In this document: in pieces, positions 34,867-45,240 of the stretch
How positions within the stretch are numbered: the stretch's first letter is position 1
Layout of the letters: each line of letters starts with the position of its first letter
Assembly (NCBI GenBank): GCA_015143295.1
Contig: CM026551.1
Coordinates: 16,665,827 to 16,729,826, forward strand
Origin: Tetracentron sinense
Lineage: Eukaryota; Streptophyta; Magnoliopsida; Trochodendrales; Trochodendraceae
Reading direction: 5' to 3'
Length of the DNA stretch: 64,000 nucleotides
Made by a program: the position numbers and the translations under genes
Notes under the pieces: generated by a model
The model's input: only the letters and a program-made list of their open reading frames with translations
Databases searched by the model: none
Told to the model about the DNA's origin: nothing

Positions 34867-37026
34867 TTAATCTTGAGGGATAACTGTTTCCGGTTTCTTC
34901 CTTTGGGACTTCCACCGGTAATCGTGCTCGGTGGCATGACAATGTCCTGTTTCATATCCCCTCCAAGATTTACAAGGAGCAATTGAATCACAAACATAAC
35001 AGTAGCACTGCAATCATTGAAAACATCTTAGTAGATTCAACTCTATGTTCTTGATATTGAAATCCATATATGTATAGCGCATTACCTTTTCGCAGTAGCT
35101 CTCATGAGGCGTCTTGTCGAAGGGAAATTTCACGCATAGATGCCTTGAGTGAGGATAATCTCTACAAGCCACCTATTATCACCATCATCAAATGTATGTA
35201 TAATTTAATAGCTAAAATCAATCAATACAAAGAGATTTAATAACTTTTCCATGATTTAGTTAGCATAAACAAGAATTGTTTACACAGTGAATTTTAAGTA
35301 GTTGGGGTCTGTCTTCATGGATCTTGACTCTACCCATCTGCCCCCTCTCCTCCCCTCTTGTCAGCGACCAGGACTCCCAATTAAAAGGGGTAGGTTTCTT
35401 TTTAATGCCCAATTACTATATTGCCCCTCTATTTTAAGCATAACTACAAATAACCCGGAATGATTTTTCACCATTTCTTACAAGAAGACACTTTTTACAA
35501 TATAGTATGTGAATAATACGGAAATATGTGTTTTTTTAAATATGGGTTTAAAACAGTGTATACATTGGCTGACCTATTATACGAATGGTATAATACACAT
35601 TTTTTTTGAAAAAAACAACATATTTTGTTACTCTGAGATTGGCCCACTTGAGCCAATTGACCAAGATGACCCTTCGGGGTTCACCGCCCAAGGGTGAGTG
35701 ACATGGATGAGATGAACCCACCTGATTCTCTGAATGGGGCTCATGGGTCAGTGAGCCCATTAATGGGGGGGCCAAACCCCTTGCTCCTATATATAATTGG
35801 AAGTAGAAATGTTTCAGCCACTAGAACTTGTAGAACCCAGTGAAGCTTTGCAGGATTCACACCAGATCAGGTTCACAGACTCAGTCCAGAGCCTAGAAGA
35901 AGAAGACCAAAGTTGCAGAGGTACAAAAGGCCTAGTTCGAAATCAGACTGCCAAACCGGATCAAGCTACTTCACTGTCTGATCTAGTCATCTTCCTAGGC
36001 CTGCCGGAACTAGGGGCTGAACACTGCCAATAATGACCACCATGTCTGAATGCTCTTGAACCGGACTTAACAGTCCAGGCCTTTAAAAGAGTGACCCGCT
36101 AGGGTCGTCTTCTTGAACAAACCTACGGGGGACATTTTGACTGAAAATCTAACAGGTCTGTCTCATGACTAATCTAGATGGATAGGTCCATTGGATCTGT
36201 CCAACATGATTGGGTATTAGTGTAGTTAAGGCATTGTCTAGACGTTTTTGGGGGTGGGGCACCCGACTAGATGATTAGGCAGTCGGAAATAGCTAGGCGG
36301 TCGCCAAGGCGACGCCTAGACGCTTAGGCGTTCGATATTTGGGTAGTCGCCTAGGCGGTCTGCCTTATAAAAGTTCTTTTTTTTTTGCTTAAAAAAAATC
36401 CAATAAATCCCAATAAATAGAAAAAATATATATATATATGTAATGAAGAAGTTACAAGATTTTAAATCCTTTTTTTCACTAAAAATATTTTTTTCATTAA
36501 AAATATCGTTTTCGACGAAATCTGAGCCACCCCCTTGGTAATCTGCTGAAGGTTGTACCTTCCAAAACAAACAAGATATATCTAAAGCCAATATGAAGCT
36601 CAAAATTTAGAAATAAGAAAAATAGATGAGTCGAGGGTTGAAACATATACATAATCTAGTCTAGATAGGCAAATACACACTGTTGGGACAGCACACGATG
36701 AGATTCTTCTTAAATACTTTACTATTTCCTGGGTTCAAATGATGAAGCTCTTTTATTATTTCTATATTCCATAATCTTTAATCGTCATGTTGTAATTCTG
36801 AATACATTTTTTAGGCTCTAGGGCCTAACATTATACATGTAACATGGACAGTGACACGGATTTGGGTATTTGGCCCAGATTTTGAAATGTTTAATACTCC
36901 ACTATGTCAACATGTCTTTGGTTATGTGATATGAATGATTGTAATAAACTTTTTAATTTATGTTTTTGTGGAATGTGGGTATGGAGTTTTGGTCTTTTGG
37001 ATGTTATATATAATAATATATATACA

Positions 37027-37060
<34 letters not shown>

Positions 37061-40000
37061 ATATTAAATTTATCGCTTAGGCAACGCCTCGCCTAGCCGG
37101 GGCTAATCGCCTAGGCATCGCCTAGACGCCTTGACTACACTACTGGGTATTTGAGATAGTCCAACTGTCCAACTAGACAGTCAGACCAGTCCATATTGGA
37201 CTAGTTCGACAACTTGAAATAATAAAAGGTTGAAGGTAGACTCTGTCAAGTTTTGATATAACTTTCTCATATTAATCTAGTTTATCAGATTTTTCTAGGC
37301 CTATTGGAACTGTTAAATTTAAACAGAACATGGAATATTGAATTAATGAAAGAACTAAAATATAATAATTAATTAATTAATTAAATCAACCATTCGTCTT
37401 CAAAGACATAATCAAGACCATGAGACCCAAGTGCACTAAGCAAATGTTAGAATAATTATTGAATTGTACCGAATCAGGACCAATTTTGCAATTGAGATAT
37501 ATATGGACAATATTTCCATGAAAATTTAATAATAATTTTAATTGAATAAAATTAATTCAAATAGCTTGTGTGAGACTAGACTAAATAAATCAAATTTAAT
37601 GAACATTCTATAGGACGTTGGGCACCCTCGTCTTCCGCCAAGCATTACTAGCTTGGACGGAAAGACCGGATGAATCCAAATTGAGTCGAATCCCGGGGAT
37701 ATAGCTATCATATCCCTTGCATAATAGGAGGCTTGACTATCCTCAAGGAAGACTCTTTGAGAGACTCTCAATTTGATTGTTTCTTTGTAATAAATAAATA
37801 ATTTATTTATGTAATTTTTATTCATTTGTTTTTCTTGATCGGCAAAGCAAATCTCATATCATATATAAGGATAAAGCAAATAACAAAAAGCTTACAACAA
37901 GTTTACAAGCACATAAACTTAGCTAAGAAAAGGAAGGAAAGACACAAGAAAATAAGAACCAAGTATGGAAGATATAAGTCCCTACACAATGGGTTGGATG
38001 TAACAACCTAGGGCCTTTGAACCCAAAAAGAGTCTCACCCCAACAAAGTGACAAACCACCCAAATCCCCTCCCCCGTGCTAACTGCACCCCAATCCAATA
38101 GAAGAGAGCCTTAATTCTCCCGTAGAGGCGAGAGGGAAGGGTTTGAGAGTCATCGAAAAGTCTCGAATTTCTCTCTTTCCACAATGTCCATGATATTGCT
38201 CCTAAGAGAAATAACCACACTGTCCTTCGAGTTCTGTCCATTCTAGCCAAAGACCAACATTATAAGAAGTTGATAAAGGAAGAAGAAAAGACCCATTCCA
38301 TACCTACAAGAGATAGGAAATGACCCCAGATTCCCGACACAATATGACAATGCAAGAGTAAGTGGTTGACGAACTCTTCTGCTTGCAGGTACATATCCAT
38401 CCTCCACCCTCTACTTTTCAGATGGTCACAAGTCAAGATTTTATTCAAAACAATATTCCAAATAAAGAAAGATACCTTATATGGAATTCCCGGGGTTCTA
38501 AACAGTACTATGAGGAAAGGAGACTAAAGGTGCCACACTGATGAATTGGAGAAAAGATCTCACTGATAATTGACCCTTATTGCCGCTAGACCAAATCCTA
38601 GTGTCTGAACTAAGGTGAGCTAAAGCCGCTGGAGGTCGTCAATTTCCCAGTCGTTCAAAGCCTGATGCATTCTCGATTGCTCGGGCACCACACAAGCCTT
38701 TTTGGGCGGCGATCTATATAGTCTGCTACAAGTGCATTCCTATCGATGGACAAGATGAAAAGATTGTTGAATATTTGTTACAAGCGCCTTCATTTGTTAC
38801 AAAAGCTTACCAGTGAATGTATTTTGTTTGTTTTCTCTAGTCACCAACACTAATGCAATAATATCTTGAAACCACATAGAAGAGACTACGAAGAAATGTC
38901 TACGCCAAGAAAAAGGCATATAAGAAGAATGACACTAAGTGCTCAAACCAACATTGTTTTGAATGATGGTTCATGGTTGACATAGAAGGGCCAGAACACT
39001 CCCGGGCTTCTGAAATTCATATCTCTAACATAAACCCAGATCAGATTTTTGATTGTTGCGTCTTCTTGAAAACCCTAATCAGCAAGAAACCAAGATTTTT
39101 TTTCCGTAAACTTGCAAAGTGGCAAGACTTCAAGTACCAGGCTTTGCAAGTCTAGTCATTTGATGATCACGCGAAAATCTGCATCAATTTACTTAAAGTG
39201 CTAGGCTTTGCAAGCTATTATCAATGGCTTCTATGGAACTAAAACCCCATCTCAATGATGTCTAGAGAGAGGCAGAAATAGAGACCACATTGAAGAGTTT
39301 AGCATAAACAAAAGCGTTAAAGGCAAATTTTTAGTAGCTGGATCTGTCTTCTTGGATCTTGACTCCACCCATCTCACACCTCTCCTCCTACCTCTTGTTG
39401 GCGACCGGAAGGACAATTTCCGCTCTTGCAGTAACATCTTGATACCACATAGAAGAGACTGCAAAGAAATTGCTACGCCAGGATAAGCCATAGCACAAGA
39501 ATGACACTAAGAGCATAAACCAACACGGTTCTGAATGAAAGTTGACATAGAAGGGCCGGAACTGTCCCAAGCTTCTGAAATTCATCTCTCTAATATAAAC
39601 CCAGATCAAAATTTTGAATACTGGGTCTCCTTGAAAACCCTAATCAGGAAGAAACCAAGATTTTTTCTTTTAATGGGTTTGGTTGACTTCCTAGGAAGAA
39701 AATTCCAAGGTTGGTTTGGGGGTTTTAAGCCTAATCAGGATTTCGATGATGTTTTTTTTCCTTAAAACTCAGAAATAATTTCCGGATTGATTGATTGATT
39801 GATTTCTCGCAACAAATTCTCCAGATGGGATGTGGGAAATTTCTGATCTCTTCATCTTCTCCGCAATTTTTTCTGCTTGCGAACAACATCACTTATCACC
39901 CAGTCCCCGAAATCATCGATCAATCAGAAATTACGGAAATTACGGACGAACAGTTCAAAAGAGATGAAACAAACTAAATAAAATAGAAAAAAGAAATTAG

Positions 40001-40338
40001 GGTTTAGGGGAACTTAGTGATCTACTTGAGCATACCTGGCCTCGTTCTGAGACGACGGAGAGGTCTGGAGCATCATCATCATCATCATCTGGGGTGGAGA
40101 TAGTGAGGATTTTGGATATATCGATGGATTCGAAGGGATCGTAATCTAAGATGAAGCAGTCCTCTTTCTCTTCTATAAGTTTGATGTCAGCGATGGAGCT
40201 CTTTTTCAGGCAAAATATGGATCTTGGAGGACTTCCATCATCTTCCTCTTCGTCTTCCTCTTCGTCTTCGTCCTCGTCCTCGTCGGACGACGACCAGATG
40301 TCTATCACGATAATCTCTTTTTTAATTTTTCTTTCCAT
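34867..40338 (-). CDS. RIN13-like small Cys/His-rich protein, copy B (intact)
   Basis: Three minus-strand exons, 40338-40036, 35172-35086 and 35007-34867, join in phase 0 and give 176 residues. I take the ATG at 40338 (AAAATGG, strong context). The ATG at 40374 overlaps the TTGCAG acceptor-like site that copy A also has just before its leader exon. Exon 1: IIVIDIWSSSD, an acidic run of about 20 Asp/Glu, then EDCFILDYDPFESIDISK and SVVSERGQ. Exon 2: VACRDYPHSRHLCVKFPF, TPHESYCEK. Exon 3: CYCYVCDSIAPCKSW, GHCHATEHDYRW, ending in VIPQD and TAA. The order SERGQ-VACRDYPH and CYCYVCD-IAPC fits a plant family often called RPM1-interacting protein 13-like; the name is from memory. Conserved Cys/His (C..H..C..C.C..C..C..H.H..H) suggest metal binding. 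RIN13 itself was reported to bind the RPM1 immune receptor; no such role can be read here. Confidence 0.82.
36218..37142. mobile_element. hAT-type non-autonomous element, copy 2
   Basis: The ends TAGTGTAGTTAAGGC and GCCTTGACTACACTA are inverted with one mismatch, and CGCCTAGACGC-like motifs crowd both ends. The flanks TTGGGTAT (36210-36217) and CTGGGTAT (37143-37150) agree at 7 of 8 bases. The AT-rich interior includes an AT microsatellite (about 37028-37059) and no coding sequence. Same family as 14199-14852. It lies in intron 1 of copy B. Confidence 0.8.
37829..38720 (-). mobile_element. LINE retrotransposon 3' remnant in intron of copy B
   Basis: The minus strand at 38448-38260 encodes the LINE zinc-finger-like region (CDHLKSRGWRMDMYLQAEE, then HLLLHC) and at 38250-38035 encodes MDRTRRTVWLFLLGAISWTL, WKERNSRLFDDS. 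Both are standard plant LINE polyprotein C-terminal motifs, in different frames or broken by stops. The 3' end is near 37829, where T-rich sequence and GATCGGCAAAGC...ATATAAGG resemble the other LINE tails here. Confidence 0.8.
38868..39690. repeat. Internal duplication within intron 1 of copy B
   Basis: Block 38868-39105 recurs at 39440-39672. Shared parts include CCACATAGAAGAGACT, AGAATGACACTAAG, GTTGACATAGAAGGGCC, AAACCCAGATCA and GAAACCAAGATTTTTT. Separately, 39328-39415 (TAGCTGGATCTGTCTTCTTG then GATCTTGACTCCACCC) matches 35297-35385 beside exon 2 and also copy A near 25250-25300. So part of the intron was copied tandemly. Confidence 0.7.
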
Positions 40339-40609
40339 TTTCCCTCTAGACGACCGTTGAAGACGCTGCAACATTTGGCATTAAAACCCCCTCCCCTCTT
40401 TTTACTTTAGGAAGCAACACCCCCCGTCCCACTGTTCTACACTCCTTTAGAGATTATAAAGTATAAGAACCATTTTAATTAGTTCTGTCCGAAATAGATA
40501 AGACCATAGAAGATTTGTCAAACGAACCCTATGCATGTTAGGTCCTGGCCCACCTCAATTATTTTTTCTTCTGTTTTTGAGGAAATGACTTTTTCTTTTT
40601 TCTTTACTA

Positions 40610-41260
40610 TTACAATGGGAGAGGCAGGGGTAGCCTGAATTTTTCGAAAATTCCTACACTGCTCTTATATAAAACAAAATTTTATTTTAATGTTTTACTT
40701 TAATTCCCAAACTATCCTCATCTATTTATTTAAATAATAGAATCACAGTCAATCGCGATTGAACTCGGGGAGAGTTCAATCGCACATGCAGGTTAACACG
40801 TGTCCCTTTTAACTCCTATTAATTGTGATTAACTCATTCCCCTCCCTCTCACGTGCATCACACTATTATACTGCGAGAGGCAGCCGTAGATGATTTTTCC
40901 GAAATTCCCATACTACCCTTGTATAAAAACAAAACTTTGATTTAATGTTTCCTTTAATTCCCAAACTACCCCTTGCTTTTGATTTAATTTCCAAACTACC
41001 ATCGCTCATCTATCTATTTTGAATCACACAATCGCAATTGAACTCAGGGAGAGTTCAATCGCATCCACGGGTTAACACGTGACCCTTTTAACTTCTATTA
41101 ACTATGGTTAACTCCTTCCCCTCGCTCTTACGTGCATCACACGTGCCACTAGCGAGTTCAATCGCACACGTGGGTTAACACGTGTCCCTTTTATCTCCTA
41201 TTAACTGTGATTAACTCCTTCTCCTCCTCTCACATGCATCGCATGTGCCACCCGCTGGTC
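40610..41260. repeat. Tandem units of about 260 bp upstream of copy B
   Basis: Units contain ACTATTA..A.TG.GAGAGGCAG, GATTTTTCCGAAATTCC, ATTGAACTC.GGGAGAGTTC, GGTTAACACGTGTCCCTTTT and CACGTGCATCACAC. Two fairly full units (about 40606-40860 and 40861-41140) and a partial third (41153-41260) are visible. G-box-like CACGTG cores occur in each. Confidence 0.65.
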
Positions 41261-41287
41261 TCTTATAATACTTTTCTAAAAGGGAGT

Positions 41288-41643
41288 GGATTCTCTCAAG
41301 TTGGAACCCCTAGAGGTCGCCATGTGTCTCCTTTGACACCCCTTAACTATGGGTAAGGTTCACCCACCCCTAGGATTCACTCACCCATCCTTGGTTTTTT
41401 TATATATATATTAATTATTATTTTTCAAATTAAAAAAAAACTGTTTTTAGAGTTTTTTAATATTAAAAACAGTTTTTTAATTTAAAAAATAATAATTAAT
41501 ATAAAAAAAAACCAAGGATGGGTAAGTGAACCCTAGGGGTGGGTGAACCCTACCCACGGTTAAGGGGTGTCAAAGGAGACACATGGTGACCTCTAGGGGT
41601 TGCAACTTGAGAGATTCTCTCAAGTTGCAACTTGAGAGAATCC
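41288..41643. repeat. Near-perfect long hairpin of the foldback family
   Basis: The arms (about 41290-41445 and 41465-41620) pair through AACCCCTAGAGGTCGCCATG, TCTCCTTTGACACCCCTTAA, CACCCACCCCTAGG and CCATCCTTGG. The centre is AT-rich with AAAAACTGTTTTTAGAG and ATTAAAAACAGTTTTT. The outer CTCTCAAGTTG/CAACTTGAGAG motif is doubled at the right side. The high arm identity implies a young copy or one kept by conversion. Confidence 0.8.
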
Positions 41644-41942
41644 TGGGCCTTTCTAAAAAGACTTGGGGAGTGTTCCTTTTATTAATTTAAAATTAATTAT
41701 AAGTGATTTTGGACCTAAGAATCTTTTTTAGTTTATTTAGAATAAATTAATTTTGGACTCTCTTCATTGATCTCGGATCAAACTCTTTCTCCTTCTCATT
41801 TAATTTTTCCTCATTATTTGGGAGAGAGAAAATCACATAACACAACACAAATCCAAGGACGACATAGCCTGAACATATGTTGAAACTGTGACATATATTG
41901 AAACTGTGAATGTAAAATAGAGAAGGGAGAATGACGGTTAAG

Positions 41943-42103
41943 ACACCCCACCCCTTGAGCCAGTGGTGGGGTGTGGCCTCGCCGATAAAGGGAGATTTGG
42001 GGATCCAATCCCCTCCTAGGTGATGAGTCCGCAAGAGTTCCAATCCTCAGAACTAACCACTAACCATACTAATGTAGGTAAATGATATCCGAAAAAAATA
42101 ATA
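41943..42103 (+). mobile_element. SINE-like element, copy 1
   Basis: A tRNA-like head with a box-A-like GAGCCAGTGGTGGGG and a box-B-like GGGGATCCAATCCC is followed by GTAGGTAAATGATATCC and A-rich sequence. The same order occurs at 52203-52370 (minus) and 59036-59180. Confidence 0.55.
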
Positions 42104-42206
42104 ATAATGCCGGTTCAGGGGGGAATTCACAGAAAATGGTGAGAAGAAGAAAAAGTGTGTTGGTCGGGATCCAAATTGACAGCCACCATCGGGGGTTGGG
42201 TTGCTC

Positions 42207-42683
42207 TGTTGAATATCGAAGTAGCGGAAACCCAAATAAAGAAGCTTTTATTGATACACTAACTCAGAAAATGTACAACACTCAAGAGACACTCAAGAGA
42301 CTCAAGTGACACTCACACTTACACTCACACTAGAGATCATTCCTACACACTTAGGACTTTGTGTGTTGCTAGTATGCTCAAACAAGGGGACCCTACCCTC
42401 TATTTATAGTGGGCATGTGAATGTTCTAGATTTCTAGAACATTCTTCCCACCTCCTTTCTTAGGAAACATCTAGAGACTACTACCTCCTCTTTTTCTAGA
42501 GATAGAGATAAGTTTAGGGAGAATTCTAGAGATAGAATATTCTAGAGAGATGAAATAAGAACCTATGAGAGAATATTCTAGAGAGTATTCTAGAGAGAGT
42601 AATCTAGAGAGAAGACTCTAAAGAAAGAGAGACACTTGGAAGGGAGAGAGAAAGTTCTAGAGAGTTGGTGGTGACTCTCAACA
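42207..42683 (-). mobile_element. Solo LTR with heat-shock-element cluster
   Basis: The 477-bp unit begins TGTTGAATATC and ends CTCTCAACA, giving TG...CA ends with a 6-bp inverted repeat TGTTGA/TCAACA. An exact 5-bp target duplication TGCTC flanks it (42202-42206, 42684-42688). On the minus strand it has TATAAATA (42408-42401) and, downstream, AATAAAAGC near the end, the normal LTR promoter and polyadenylation order. There is no internal region, so it is a solo LTR left by recombination. Upstream of the TATA box are many TTCTAGA and GAATATTCTAGA motifs (described separately). Confidence 0.85.
42425..42640 (-). promoter_or_regulatory. Cluster of heat-shock-element motifs in the solo LTR
   Basis: Heat-shock factor binds alternating nGAAn/nTTCn units. 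TTCTAGAACATTC at 42432-42444 is a perfect three-unit site. GAATATTCTAGA occurs at 42535-42546 and 42571-42582, and GAATTCTAGAG near 42521. All lie 25-180 bp upstream of the minus-strand TATA box. The Arabidopsis heat-activated ONSEN LTR uses the same motif type. Confidence 0.65.
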
Positions 42684-43689
42684 TGCTCAACTTAGGCCCT
42701 TGTTAAGGTTGTCAAACAGGACACCGCATAGTTGTAGTCCATGGTTGTCGAGATTCTGGTATGCTGTCTCCCTCTATAAAGTTTTAATATAATTTTTTTA
42801 TATAGTAAAGTAAGGTGAAAGGTAACTACGGCCATATAAAATTTGGTATACTCTTTTTATTTTTATTAGTAGAATGATATATATAACATCAATGAAAATT
42901 GCTGATTTAATAGCCATTTCCAACTTTAATTAAAATTTATAATTTAGTAGTCATTCCTCATTCCCAACGGGGTGTTACAGGTTTCATCCACAAAATACAT
43001 TGAAGTCAACTTCTTATTGTCGATATACATCCATCTATGATGTTTAATTATCTCAAACACCTCAATGATAGGTTCTAAAAAAATTGACAATCTACTGTAT
43101 TTGTTTGGAAGGAAATTAGGTGCACGAGAAAAGTTAAATTTTGTGTTTTGCATCTGTAAAATGAGTTTTTTCCTACAAGTAATTATCTAATTTTACTTTA
43201 AAATCAAGAGAATTTATTTTCAAGAAAAGTTTCTTTTCTAAAAATCGATCACCGATCTTTTTTAGTGCTTGAACTATATAATATTTATCTAATTCTTGGA
43301 GTACTGTTGATATGCAAACTCCTCCCTTGGTTTAACTTTTATAAATTAAATCATGGTTGTTTAGGTGTGGAGACTATTTTGAACAATCAACACTACTCAG
43401 TTAGTCATTGCGACTGCCCATATGGCCACCAGGGTACAACAATCATCTAACTCAATCTCCTAAGTGAAACCATGGTCAAATGGCTAGACCACCGGGTATA
43501 AAAGTTTGGACTCCGAAAGCCAAGATCACAATGGAAAGCTGGTATGATGCACAAGCACTGAATCGCTTTTGGTGTACTCTTTTACTTTATATACACAGAT
43601 AAAGTAAAAATCTCCACTATCACAAAAGCTTCTGTGTACTCGATCAAAATTTTTTGGTGATTTTTCAATGCGAGACTTATATATTTAAA

Positions 43690-44010
43690 TATAAATATAT
43701 TTTTTTTTTGGGAAACTTGAAGGCCTCGGATTGTCTCCGGCGAAGCCAGAAAACCTTCGCGGGGTTCCATACATTGTGCACAGTTGGCAAAAAAGTGGGA
43801 GAAATCATTCCATTTTCTCCCCATAATTTTGACTTCTCCCCATATGATATCTCTCCCCCTTATTCTTATACACTTATCACCACATGTCATGTGTGGAAAA
43901 GTCAAAATCATGGGCCCCATGATTTTGACTTCTCCACCACTTGTCACCTATTCTATGGAATTCCGAGACAAGCCCTTTCTAGTCAAAGGTTTCAAGATGT
44001 AAGCAAGAAC
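43690..44010. other. Intergenic DNA with short internal inverted motifs
   Basis: ATAATTTTGACTTCTCCCCA, GTGGAAAAGTCAAAATCATG and ATGATTTTGACTTCTCCACC recur in both orientations at about 43825-43945. The open frames on both strands come from this repeat. No gene is recognised. Confidence 0.4.
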
Positions 44011-44072
44011 TTGAAATCTTTTTCTTTAACGACCCGTAATCTTCTCCATTTGTAACTGGTTACCCCCCTAGG

Positions 44073-44309
44073 TAGTCACATGTCCCTTTTGATACCCTTT
44101 ACCTGTGGTTAAGATTCACTCACCCCTAGGGTTCACCCACCTATCTTTGGTTTTTAGAAAAAAATAATAATAAATTTACTAACCGTGGTTAATATTTACT
44201 ACTCTAGGGTTAATTTTTTTTTTCTTCTAAAAACCAAGGATAAGTGGGTGAACCCTATGGTTTGGTGAATCTTAACCACAATTAAGGAGTGTAAAAAGGA
44301 ACACTTGGC
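44073..44309. repeat. Complete foldback-family MITE
   Basis: The left part has ACATGTCCCTTTTGATACCC, GTGGTTAAGATTCACTCACC and TTTGGTTTTTAGAAAA. The right part has the reverse of each (CTAAAAACCAAGGATAAG, GGTGAATCTTAACCACAATT, AGGAACACTTGGC). A second short TTAACC/GGTTAA pair lies in the centre. Confidence 0.65.
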
Positions 44310-44354
44310 AAAACCGGTTACAATCGGAGAAGATTACGAGTCTTCTTTAATCCT

Positions 44355-44460
44355 ATGTTTGATTGCCGAGAAAATGAATGAAAAGAAAAGAAAAAAAATT
44401 TGACAAAACATAATTAAGAATTGTATTAGAAATATTTTTTTTCTCTTGACAACCAAACAT
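44355..44460. mobile_element. Short MITE with ATGTTTGRTTG ends
   Basis: ATGTTTGATTGCCGAGAAAA is mirrored by TTTTCTCTTGACAACCAAACAT (imperfect). 106 bp, no coding. Related to 26116-27108 by its ends. Confidence 0.5.
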
Positions 44461-44539
44461 ATCATCTTGGGCTTGGATCAATCGGCTAGTTTAACCAAAC
44501 GAAACGACCCAATCTTGAGCTCAAGCTCGATCAATGTAA

Positions 44540-44720
44540 TTACCGACCACAAAGGTATATGTGATTATAGAGCTGACTTCAAAGACTCGTGTTTGATGAG
44601 GAGAAAGATGCTCTGGTTTTTTAATGGACTTGGTTCCAAGTACGAAAGCTTTACCACATCCATGACTATAAAGCCATCACTGCCTAGCTTCTCCCTAGGA
44701 GATGGGGCCTCAATCTTATA
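44540..44720 (+). pseudogene. Copia-type Gag fragment
   Basis: The plus strand encodes WFFNGLGSKYESFTTSM, KPSLPSFS, matching the FLxGLGxKYxSFxTxML.KPPLPS motif of plant Copia Gag (UBN2/retrotran_gag). Nothing recognisable follows before the repeat at 44732. It is an isolated fragment. Confidence 0.6.
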
Positions 44721-44731
44721 CTTATTCAAGG

Positions 44732-45240
44732 GGTGGCAACCGATTTGGGCTGACCTGAAGCCCGATTATTCGGCTCGAAGTTTGGGTAAGTTGAGCCTTC
44801 TTACTTTGGACTGAGTTAAGTTTGGGCTCTAATTAATTTAGGACTGAAGTAAATTTTGGACTAAGGTTAGGCTGCCCTTAGGTCAGCTCGAATTCAACCT
44901 AGCCTGAATTACTAATATATAGATATATAAAATATTCGTAATCCTTGTCCTAGCAAATAAAACTGGCCCTTAGATTTTATCTAACAGTTTTATAATAGTT
45001 CATGACCCCTCATATTTTTAATTTCTCATTTTATAAAATTGTTACATTTGTACAAAAAAAAGAAAAACACTAAAAATTGTAACCTATAGAAAGGAAAGGG
45101 TGAGCGAAACTCTGCCCACAATTTGCTTAATTTGGGGTAGCTTGAACTCGGCCTGAAGCCCGAGGTTATTTTCTTGGGCCGAGGTGCTCGGGCTGAGCTT
45201 GGGCTAACCCCAACCCAACCCCGCCCGGTCCGATTGCCAC
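44732..45240. mobile_element. Non-autonomous TIR element with GTGGCAAYCGG ends
   Basis: GGTGGCAACCGATTTGGGCT at the left is mirrored by CCCGGTCCGATTGCCAC at the right. TGAGCC/GGCTCG-type subterminal motifs occur on both sides of an AT-rich centre. No protein. Target duplication not resolved. Confidence 0.5.

Larger units (their letters stand above)
35173..40035 (-). other. Intron 1 of copy B, 4.9 kb, filled with repeats
   Basis: GTATGC at the 5' side and ATAATAG at the 3' side bound the intron. The sequence next to each exon matches the same positions in copy A: AAGTTCCCCTAAACCCTA after the donor, and GGATCTTGACTC/AAGACAGA before exon 2. Between lie a hAT element, a LINE remnant and an internal duplication, described separately. 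Confidence 0.75.

Noticed and set aside
40151-40360. Plus-strand open frame with a long Ser run
   Set aside because: It is the antisense of copy B's acidic codon repeat.
39997-40374. 125-codon single-exon reading of copy B
   Set aside because: The last codons run past a clear GTATGC donor after SERGQ; splicing to exon 2 restores the conserved VACRDYPH. The first ATG overlaps an acceptor-like site, so the ATG at 40338 is preferred.
43582-44055. Overlapping frames on both strands near 43.6-44.0 kb
   Set aside because: They arise from a short motif repeated in both orientations; no real protein features.
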